Shown here in pieces: positions 24,999-33,100 of a stretch of 64,000 nucleotides of DNA. The notes under the pieces were generated by a model. The model worked only from the letters and a program-made list of their open reading frames with translations, was not told the origin of the DNA and ran no database searches. Made by a program: the position numbers and the translations under genes. The DNA comes from Alteribacter populi. Lineage in GTDB: Bacteria > Bacillota > Bacilli > Bacillales > Salisediminibacteriaceae. The stretch is from the NCBI RefSeq assembly GCF_002352765.1, contig NZ_KZ293963.1:2378368-2442367 (forward strand), written 5' to 3'. Each line of letters opens with the position of its first letter. Position 1 is the first letter of the stretch.

Positions 24999-26300
24999 AT
25001 GTCTAAAATTACGTTTATCGGAGCCGGAAGTACGATATTTGCTAAAAACATTTTAGGAGATTGCATGTTTGTTCCTGCATTAGCTGGATTTGAATACGCT
25101 CTTCATGACATTGATGAGAAAAGGCTTAAAGAGTCGGAACAAATGTTGGTCAACTTAGCTCAAAAGTATAATCAGTCTATTAAAATCACGTCCTATCTAG
25201 ATCGTAAAGAAGCTTTGATCGATGCTAAATACGTCATCAATGCCATTCAAGTCGGAGGTTATGAGCCTAGTACTGTCATCGACTTTGAAATACCTAAAAA
25301 GTACGGATTGCGTCAAACAATTGGGGATACGATTGGAATTGGCGGTATTTTCCGAACGTTACGTACGGTACCTGTCATGCTCGATATTGCCAGAGATATG
25401 GAGGAAGTTTGTCCTGACGCCTGGTTAATAAACTACACAAATCCGATGGCGACATTAACAGGGGCCATGCTTCGTTATACGAAAGTAAAAGCCATTGGAT
25501 TATGTCACAGCGTTCAAGTCTGTACAGAGGATTTGTTAAAGTCTTTGAATATCGAAGCTGATGGAGTGGAAGAAAAGATCGCGGGAATTAACCACATGGC
25601 ATGGTTACTAGAAGTAAAAAAAGAAGGTAAAAATCTTTATCCTGAAATTAAAAAAAGAGCGCGTAAAAAACAAGCGACGAAACATTCGGATATGGTCCGG
25701 TTTGAATTAATGGATAAGTTCGGATACTACGTGACAGAGTCTTCCGAGCATAATGCTGAATACCACCCTTATTTTATAAAAAATCAGTATCCCGAATTGA
25801 TCGATCGCTATAATATTCCTTTAGATGAGTATCCGCGTCGCTGTGTCAATCAGATAAACGATTGGGAACAAATGAGAGAAGACATGGTTAACAATGCGCA
25901 GCTCACTCATGAAAGAACCGTTGAATATGGATCAAGAATTATTGAAGCGATGGAGACAAACGTGCCATTCAAATTTGTAGGAAATGTCTTAAATACAGGA
26001 GGACTGATTTCAAACTTGCCAACGAAAGCATGTGTCGAAGTCCCTTGTGTGGCAGATAGAAACGGAGTCATCCCTGGCTACATTGGCGAATTACCAGAAC
26101 AACTAGCCGCGCTAAATCGCACAAACATCAACACCCAGCTCTTAACCGTCGAGGCTGCTATCTATCAAAAGAAAGAGTCTATTTACCAAGCTGCTCTCCT
26201 TGACCCTCATACAAACGCTGAGCTGTCCATCGACGACATTATCGCGATGTGTGACGACTTGATTGAGGCACATGGGGATTGGCTGCCTAGTTATCGTTAA
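24999..26300 (+). CDS. melA: GH4 alpha-galactosidase (NAD+/Mn2+-dependent)
   Basis: Cytoplasmic enzyme of 433 residues that hydrolyses alpha-galactosides such as melibiose by the redox-assisted GH4 mechanism. The Rossmann motif FIGAGSTIFAKN is at residues 6-17, the family INYTNPMA lies mid-protein, and GLCHSVQ carries the metal-binding Cys169 and neighbouring His170, with INHMAW providing a further ligand. AAAGGAG lies 10 bases before the ATG. It is divergent from the galactose operon, which would use its product. No sugar permease accompanies it here, so uptake must be encoded elsewhere. Confidence 0.94.
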   Translation: MSKITFIGAGSTIFAKNILGDCMFVPALAGFEYALHDIDEKRLKESEQMLVNLAQKYNQSIKITSYLDRKEALIDAKYVINAIQVGGYEPSTVIDFEIPKKYGLRQTIGDTIGIGGIFRTLRTVPVMLDIARDMEEVCPDAWLINYTNPMATLTGAMLRYTKVKAIGLCHSVQVCTEDLLKSLNIEADGVEEKIAGINHMAWLLEVKKEGKNLYPEIKKRARKKQATKHSDMVRFELMDKFGYYVTESSEHNAEYHPYFIKNQYPELIDRYNIPLDEYPRRCVNQINDWEQMREDMVNNAQLTHERTVEYGSRIIEAMETNVPFKFVGNVLNTGGLISNLPTKACVEVPCVADRNGVIPGYIGELPEQLAALNRTNINTQLLTVEAAIYQKKESIYQAALLDPHTNAELSIDDIIAMCDDLIEAHGDWLPSYR

Positions 26301-26327
26301 TGGTTAATGAGCATCACATTATACTAT

Positions 26328-26373
26328 AGAGCCAGCACAAGCAGGGGATGAACCGGTATTGCTGGCTCTTTCC
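26328..26373 (+). terminator. Terminator of the alpha-galactosidase gene
   Basis: AGAGCCAGCA / TGCTGGCTCT forms a perfect 10-bp stem around a 22-base loop, followed by TTTCC. It starts 27 bp after the stop codon. Confidence 0.75.
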
Positions 26374-26858
26374 AATATTGATCCTAGGTTGATCGTTTTT
26401 TTGACAATATAATTGTAAATAGAAATTCCGGACTCCGTTGAGGTTATCTTTTGTCGTTTTGACGCAAACTATGTCTAAGAGTCACTTTTTAATCAAACGT
26501 TCAATTAAGGTATGACTCACTGTCGATTGATGGGGCTTTGATTGATAATTTGTCCGTTTACATAAGAAAAGGATTTTGAAATAGAACTTTCATAGAACGC
26601 ACGTCAATTTAGTTAAATATCTTGTTAATAAATCACTGTGCCAACAACTTAAAATACAGGATTCCAATTCAACCCTACTCCATTCATCTGAAGCGTTTCT
26701 CTTCAAGCTCTTCCCTCCACTGCTCCAGATTGGGATGATCAATACCATTAATGAAGGCGAAACAGTTGTGTGACTGGGCTTTTATTTCATAGGGGCATAA
26801 TGCCGTAATTGTTAAGTTACAAACAAGGTCAAAAAAGACGCCATGGGAATTCTTTCGA
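26374..26858. other. Non-coding region with a possible gene remnant
   Basis: No intact gene. On the minus strand 26684-26780 reads AQSHNCFAFINGIDHPNLEQ then WREELEEKRFR and a stop, which looks like the C-terminal tail of a lost protein that I cannot name. The rest is AT-rich. Confidence 0.3.
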
Positions 26859-27059
26859 ATGTTACAAACCTATCTTTTTAAATCTGTCTGTTCTTTTAAG
26901 AAAGCATTGCGATCAAAAAAGAAGAGAAGGTCGAAAGGAAGACAGAAAGTCCCTATTCCAATTGAGAAAAAAACACCCTCGTTTGGAAACGTCGCTTTAG
27001 TGAAAGAAAAACCCAAGAAAAGTAAGAACAGAAACGAGAACAAACTAGGAAATTATTAA
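26859..27059 (+). CDS. Possible small basic protein (doubtful)
   Basis: A 66-codon ORF rich in Lys and Arg (KKALRSKKKRRSKGRQK near residues 14-30) and ending in NENKLGNY. The ribosome site is poor (GGGAATTC about 10 bases upstream), and a second frame starting at 26809 is also open over part of this stretch. It could be a decayed gene or chance. Nothing identifies a function. Confidence 0.22.
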   Translation: MLQTYLFKSVCSFKKALRSKKKRRSKGRQKVPIPIEKKTPSFGNVALVKEKPKKSKNRNENKLGNY

Positions 27060-27180
27060 AAAAAGAAAAAAAGGGAACAAGGTCATATTAATGCCCTATT
27101 CACTTTTTTCTTCTAGAACAAAATCTCATATGTAAAATATTTGATTTATTTCAACTAAAATACACACATGCAAGGCCAAT

Positions 27181-27231
27181 GTGCCTGGCCCCCAATACTG
27201 TACAGCATTAACGCGGCGGGGGTCAGGCACC
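27181..27231 (+). repeat. REP palindrome (copy 5), 3' of the RAYT gene
   Basis: Ends GTGCCTGGCCCCC and GGGGGTCAGGCACC, with loop TGTACAGCATTAAC. The inner left arm has diverged (AATAC). It lies three bases beyond the transposase stop codon, one of the two copies bracketing that gene. Confidence 0.93.
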
Positions 27232-27234
27232 AAA

Positions 27235-27768
27235 CTACTTTGCTTCTACAAATTGTTGGTAACGAGCCTGTTGGGGATTTGCAAAGTTTGAGAGGATTTT
27301 TGTTGTTCTTACGTGAGGGGTGTGGATTGGTGAAATAAACGCACGGTAACTACTCCAAGGATAGTCTTGAGGGTGGTGAACCATTTTTGCTTCGAGGGGC
27401 ATTAAGTGAATATATCGGCTGATTTCTAAAAAATCATCATCTGTTTTAATGATGTTGGCGCCATACCGTCCTTGAAACAAATGCCCGATGTAACCTTTGT
27501 CTTTGTTGAACCAATTGGCATAACGTGATTGGAGTTGATTCATAATTCCTTGGATTGGGAAGGTGGTTGTTTCCAGTAGAAGGTGAATATGATAGGTCAT
27601 CAAACAATAGGAGTGTAAAAAGAATGGGGACTTACTTTTGACGTCTTCGAGGATCGCTAAGTACTTAAGGTAATCTTTTGTTTCTTCAAACAGAGGCGTT
27701 CTACGGTTACCACGCGCGGTAATATGATACATCGCACCCGGATACCAAACTCTAAGCTTCCTAGACAT
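27235..27768 (-). CDS. REP-associated tyrosine transposase (RAYT, Y1_Tnp/IS200-like)
   Basis: HUH-type single-strand DNA endonuclease of 177 residues. The HUH motif is YHIHLLLE (His60-x-His62), and the catalytic Tyr is Y119 in EISRYIHLMPLEA. The surrounding signatures GAMYHITARGNRR, SRYANWFNK and HLFQGRYGA fit the Y1_Tnp/RAYT family. ATG 27768 is preferred, with AAAGG 10 bases upstream. The frame is open to 27906 only because it runs through a REP copy. It is bracketed by REP copies 5 and 6, the arrangement expected if it processes these palindromes. All catalytic residues are present, so it may be active. No IS200-type ends or cargo are visible. Confidence 0.92.
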   Translation of the reverse strand: MSRKLRVWYPGAMYHITARGNRRTPLFEETKDYLKYLAILEDVKSKSPFFLHSYCLMTYHIHLLLETTTFPIQGIMNQLQSRYANWFNKDKGYIGHLFQGRYGANIIKTDDDFLEISRYIHLMPLEAKMVHHPQDYPWSSYRAFISPIHTPHVRTTKILSNFANPQQARYQQFVEAK

Positions 27769-27855
27769 GGCATCACTACCTTTCTTAATTTGTCCTTCCT
27801 TAGCTATCAAACCTATCATATACCACAATGAAAGAAGTTTCATCCAAAAGCGCGA

Positions 27856-27907
27856 GGTGCCTGACCCCCGCCACTGTACAGCATTAACGCAGTGGGGGTC
27901 AGGCACC
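27856..27907 (+). repeat. REP palindrome (copy 6), 5' of the RAYT gene
   Basis: Full copy, arms CCCCCGCCAC / GCAGTGGGGG, loop TGTACAGCATTAAC. Its right end runs into a 17-bp tandem array. Confidence 0.95.
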
Positions 27908-27972
27908 TCAACGTCCTAGGCACCTCAACGTCCTGGGCACCTCAACGTCCTGGGCACCTCAACGTCCTGGGG
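27902..27972. repeat. 17-bp tandem array growing from the REP edge
   Basis: Four units of GGCACCTCAACGTCCTG at 27902, 27919, 27936 and 27953, plus a partial fifth. The first GGCACC is the terminal hexamer of the neighbouring REP, so the array appears to have arisen by repeated copying of the repeat end plus 11 bp of flank. It ends next to the stop of the S15 peptidase gene. Confidence 0.9.
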
Positions 27973-27980
27973 CTCTTAAA

Positions 27981-29876
27981 TTAAAAGTCTATTGCTTTTT
28001 TACCGCCTACTACTGGAAGTTCTATGCGGCTTTGCCCGAGATAGATTTCAATCTCTACTTCTTCTTGGCTTGGAACAGTGAAGTTTCTGCTGCTACCTGC
28101 GATGACAATTCCGATTTGATGACCTGGTTTAAAAACGTAATCGTGAGTGAGCGCGTCCCACTCGAAGCGGTAGTTTTGGCCAGCTCTAAGCGGATCGCTT
28201 TCCCATAGGTTTTTGTGGTTCTGAGCATCCATCCAGCCTCGCGTCACGATTTCGTAGTCTTGCTCGTGGGTCAGTACTTCATGCTGCATGTAACAAGCAC
28301 TATCTCTGTCTGTGCTCTCTCCCCAGCAATCATCTGTATCTAGCATCCTCAAACCACCGGATCCTCTTTGGTGGTCAACACGTTCATCTTTTCCAAAGTC
28401 GACGATTAAAGCTGTTAAATTCGTAGCTTCTCCATCTACTTTAGCACGAACGTCCAGTTTTGGCGTACCACTGAAACGAACTTCCTCCTCAAGTTCAGGA
28501 GATAGGAACATTAACCGATTATCATTTTCTTCAAACGGGTTAGAAACCATTTGATTTTCAGTTTGCCATGGATTATTCGTAAAAGACTGTGTTCCGTTGC
28601 CTTGAACAGGACCATTTGTCAAAGTTCCAGGGAGGTCATCTTCTGCAGGACCTAAGCGGAATTTAATAGTGTCTGCATCTTCATCTGGCCAGGAAGAATG
28701 AGTTTCCCATTCATTTGCTGATCGTTCGATATCAGCCATAGGCTCGTCCATGATTCCATTGTCAATATCGAGTAACCAATGATCAAACCAACGATGAATT
28801 GTATCTACCCATTCATCACGACGGAAGTCAAACGGTTCCGTATGGCCTGTCTGTGTGAGCCATACTTTTCGAGGGACATCGTTCTTTTCAAGTTCTTCCC
28901 ACCATTGTCCGAAATGGTTTGTTTTCACATTAAGATCGTTTAAGCCATGGATCATAAATACACTAGCGCTAACATTGTCTACATCATTAAGATAGTTACG
29001 CTCGTCCCAAAAATCATTAAAATTTCCACTCTCATCATCCATTACTTCTACCATTTGATCACGTACAGGCTCACATTCCTCACGGCGTTCGGAAGCTACC
29101 ACCGTATTTGCTAGACCGTTTGGACCATTGTACCGATACGTAACACCTTGTGAGCGGTAATAATCATACCAACTGCTGATTGCAACAACTGGAACAATCG
29201 TTTCAAGACCCTCTACACCCGTAGCCGCCACTGCGTTGGCCAAGGTACCATCGTATGATTTACCATACATCCCGACTTTTCCAGTACTCCAATCTGCTAA
29301 AACACCTTCATCGTCAGCGGTCGCTCCATCAGCTCGTCCATTGAGCCAATCAATGACGGCCTTGACACTCTCTGTTTCTTCATATCCACCAGTAGTTGGG
29401 CAGCCGTCAGATAAATTCGTTCCCACCATATCTACTTGAACTACAGCATATCCGCGTGGAACGAAATAGTTATCATAATATAGAGGAAACTTGACGGGCT
29501 TGCCGTCTTCATATTCTTTCAGTTGAGATTCATTTCCCCTACCAAGACTTTCGTAGTATGGACTTGCAATCATAATGACAGGGACTTCAAGCCCTTCTTC
29601 AGTTTCTGCAGGTCGAATGATGTCTGCGGCTATTTGATCATTATTCCCATCCCCATTTGTATCTAAGTCCGTGTCAATATAAACGGTTTCCCTGATCGCA
29701 TCTTCATACGACGACACAGGTTGCGTCACTCCATCCTCGACGAGATGAGAAATGCCTTGATCAGCAACCGCTACTTGACCTTCTTCCGCTACCGATTCTG
29801 CAGGCAAAAATGCCGGAAATAAAATACCTAGTGCCAGAACGACAATCATGAATTTCGAAAAACGACGATAAACCAT
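27981..29876 (-). CDS. Secreted S15/CocE-family hydrolase (Xaa-Pro dipeptidyl-peptidase type)
   Basis: Exported serine hydrolase of 631 residues. A signal peptide (FMIVVLALGILFPAFLPAES) is followed by an alpha/beta-hydrolase domain with the nucleophile in GMYGKSYDGTLA (about residue 205), VFMIHGLNDLNV carrying the acid region and LTQTGHTEPF the catalytic His. A beta-rich C-terminal domain of the S15 type extends to the end (DALTHDYVFKPGHQIGIVIAG). The family includes Xaa-Pro dipeptidyl-peptidases and CocE esterases; the exact substrate is uncertain. AGGTGG precedes the ATG. The acidic composition fits an exoenzyme of an alkaliphile. Confidence 0.9.
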   Translation of the reverse strand: MVYRRFSKFMIVVLALGILFPAFLPAESVAEEGQVAVADQGISHLVEDGVTQPVSSYEDAIRETVYIDTDLDTNGDGNNDQIAADIIRPAETEEGLEVPVIMIASPYYESLGRGNESQLKEYEDGKPVKFPLYYDNYFVPRGYAVVQVDMVGTNLSDGCPTTGGYEETESVKAVIDWLNGRADGATADDEGVLADWSTGKVGMYGKSYDGTLANAVAATGVEGLETIVPVVAISSWYDYYRSQGVTYRYNGPNGLANTVVASERREECEPVRDQMVEVMDDESGNFNDFWDERNYLNDVDNVSASVFMIHGLNDLNVKTNHFGQWWEELEKNDVPRKVWLTQTGHTEPFDFRRDEWVDTIHRWFDHWLLDIDNGIMDEPMADIERSANEWETHSSWPDEDADTIKFRLGPAEDDLPGTLTNGPVQGNGTQSFTNNPWQTENQMVSNPFEENDNRLMFLSPELEEEVRFSGTPKLDVRAKVDGEATNLTALIVDFGKDERVDHQRGSGGLRMLDTDDCWGESTDRDSACYMQHEVLTHEQDYEIVTRGWMDAQNHKNLWESDPLRAGQNYRFEWDALTHDYVFKPGHQIGIVIAGSSRNFTVPSQEEVEIEIYLGQSRIELPVVGGKKAIDF

Positions 29877-30039
29877 TAATCTACCACCTCTCCCTATTTT
29901 TTCGTAAAGCGAAATATCTAGTTACAATCATAATTTTACAATTTTCTGAATTTTACGCCAATAAGTCTAAACCACTATTTTACATTTGAATAGGCCGTAA
30001 ACAGGGAGAAATATCGCAGAAAGAACCAGTACTAAAGAA

Positions 30040-30091
30040 GGTGCCTGACCCCCGCTGCTGTACAGCGTTAATGCAGCGGGGGTCAGGCACC
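30040..30091 (+). repeat. REP palindrome (copy 7)
   Basis: Full copy with compensated arms (CCCCCGCTGC / GCAGCGGGGG) and loop TGTACAGCGTTAAT. The paired changes relative to the consensus keep the stem intact. Confidence 0.95.
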
Positions 30092-30098
30092 AATGTTT

Positions 30099-30131
30099 TA
30101 CTGTACAGCGTTAACGCGGCGGGAAGGCACC
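30099..30131 (+). repeat. Half REP adjoining copy 7
   Basis: ACTGTACAGCGTTAACGCGG followed by CGGGAAGGCACC is the loop and right arm of a second copy that has lost its left arm and part of GGGGTCAGG. It ends on the first base of the amylopullulanase stop codon (30131-30133). Confidence 0.8.
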
Positions 30132-33100
30132 TAGCAAGACGGGGCGCCTGGTTGGCCTGCGTGAGGGGGTGGTCCTGGTTGGCCTGCGTGTGGTGGTCGG
30201 CCTTTGCAGGGTTCTTGCTCATCATCTTCTTCTGGCTGTTCGCCACCGACTCGCACGACGACGGCCGTTAATGGATCGATCGTGATTTGGTCAGCTGTGA
30301 GTTCAAAGCCAGTTGGGTTTGAAATTTCGACTATCCCCGCCTCATTTCCGTCAACGATAATTGTACCTTCTGTTAGATCGTCATCTTCTAACGTTAGTGT
30401 ACGCTCGCTATGATCCGCGTTTACGAATACGAAGTAGGTTCCTGTTCCATCTGTCGATTCGGCTTTGTACCCTATCACTAAGTCGTTCTCACTGATTTCT
30501 GGTGCGTCGATATACGATACATGTGAATCAATCTCTTCCATCGTGCCTAAGCGGAAGGCATCCGTTGATCGACGGAGCTCGATGAGGCCGGTCGTGAATT
30601 CACGGGTGAGATTGTTGATTGGGTAGGCTTCTTTATTCGTGGCTTTATCCCAATCAATCTTGTTGATCGCATCCGTTGAATCGTAGGAATCGTGAATGAA
30701 GTATGGGTACTCGAATGGGTTGCCGTCCGTGTCTTCCATATATGTCGATTTGTATGGTGCTTCGTCTGTATCAGCTTTAAACTGCTTTGTGCGGCCGAAT
30801 TCTTGCCCGGCGTGGATAAATGCTGTTCCTTGTGCGGTTAGTACCATCGTATTGCCAAGGCGGATTCGTTTATGAATTTCTTCTTGGTGGTGCTCCGGGT
30901 CTTTCTTTATCGACTGCGCGATGACGTCATGAAGCGTCAAGTTGTCATGTGCGGCAATATACGGAACGACATCGCCTGGGTTGGTTGCCGTAAAGTTGTG
31001 CGGGTTGGCAGTTAAATTATCGTAGATGTGCTGGATATCTCGCGCGCCGCCTGTGATAAAGCGCGGCTCCCCTTCGCTGCCGAATCCTGATTTCAATTCA
31101 TTTCTAAAATCATCCGAAAACGAGCCGACACTTTCGGTATGCTGCATCCAGTCCTGATCGGCTGGCATAACGTCACCGTCGTTCTCATCACCGACAAAAG
31201 TCCGCCAGCCTTCTCCAATCATGACGATGTTCGGGTTAATTTCTTTTGCTTTGTCATAGGCGATTTGAATGCTTTCGGCGTCGTGGTCGCCCATCATATC
31301 AAATCGAAATCCATCAACTTTAAACTCTTCAGTCCAATACGTAATCGAATCGACTAATATTCGGCGTGCCATTTCATGGGTCGTGCCGAGGCGTCCACCG
31401 CCGAAACTCGTGCGCGGCGTGCCGTCTGCATCCATGAAATGATAGTAATTAGGTACGAGGTCTTCAAAGATCTCGACTTGTGCCGTATGGTTGTAAACAA
31501 CGTCGAGAATAACCCCCATACCACGACCGTGAATTTCATCGATCAACTTTTTCAGCTCTTCGATACGTAGCTCAGCATCTTCAGGATTCTCAGAATACAT
31601 CCCGGTTGGTGAGAAATAACTGTGCGGATCATAACCCCAGTTATAGTTGTTGCCGGTGGACGAATAATCTAGCATTCTTTCACCGCTCGCCAGCTCATCA
31701 CCCCAGAAATAACTCATCACGGGAAGCAATTGAACGTGTGTAACACCTAACTCCTCAATATAATCGAGCTTCTCAACAAACGCTGAAAACGTGCCAAACT
31801 GCGAATCTATTTCATCTTCAATATTTGGATCCGAGGTAAAATCTCGCACGTGAATCTCATAAATAATCGCATCTTCTCGCTTTTCAAACCCATCAATGTT
31901 GGCAAAATTCAGTTCTGGTCCTATCGCCGAAGGGTCTACAATTGCTGCTTTCCCGATCGGATACTCGCCTAAGTTGTTCCATGCGGCCATCGATTTTGCG
32001 TACGGATCGAGAGCAAGGGTTTTCTCGCCGTTTCTCTCAATCTCAAAATGATAGTAGTATCCATTTAAATCGTTGACTCCTGTATTCGAGTTATCAAGCG
32101 TGATTTCCCAGACGCCACGGTCACCATAGCTCATGTCAACATCTTCTGCAACAACTTCATATTGATCGTCACGGTCATATAAAATAACCGAAACATTGTC
32201 GGCATTCGGTGACCAAAGCTTAAGAGTCGCCGATCCGTCTTCATGAAGGGTTGCACCTAAATCACCCTCATAGGCGTACATTTCATCGATCAATCGCCAG
32301 CCAGCCGTCACATTCACTGTTCGCTCATCATAGGTCACAGCAAACGGCGCTTGATCAATAGTAAAGCTTCCGTGAATTATGACTTTTGTTTCGCTTTCAA
32401 TTGTTACACTGTCAAAGGCGGTGTCATTTCCATCTTTATCAGTAACCGCCAACGCTTCTGCAAGCTCCTCTTCTTTGAGCCAAGTCGTAGATGAAAAGGT
32501 CAATTCGATTTTTTCATCTGACAGTAATTCTCCGGAAGTGATTCCTTCTTCGTTCGTAAAATAAGGATTTGTATGCACCCTATCATCTCCTTTTCGAATG
32601 AATAATTGGTCATACTCACCTAACTCGTCAAATGATTTGTCATCTCCGTCTGTTTCATCGCCATTATCACGATTAACTACGAGAAAGCCAAGGTCTTCGG
32701 CATTTTCGATTAGCTCGACATCCAGGTAAGCGCCATAGCGTCCTGTCTGCTCATTTGAAAATGGTGTCGCACCTGTTGGCCAGTCGCCAACTTGTTCAGA
32801 TGGTTCAGCTACATCATCCCAAAGCCAAAGACCCCAGGGTTCATAGCTTGGGTCCGCTCGTTCATAGTTAATGCGCACCGTGTTTTCTGGTAGGTCAACA
32901 GGCTCGTAGAGGAAAACGTCATCTGAACCTTCTTTGATCCAAACTTCCTCCATGTCAGGGGACAAGATCTCCACATATTTATCATCTCCATCTTTATCTC
33001 CCGTCTGCGTGTTTAAGACGAGAAAACCTAGGCGCTCGGCATCTTCGGTTAACTCAATATCAAGGTACGCACCGTAGTCTGTCATTTGGTCGGCTTCGAA

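Noticed and set aside
27769..27906. Longer RAYT start
   Set aside because: The extension is translated REP plus leader; the family N-terminus begins at the ATG at 27768.
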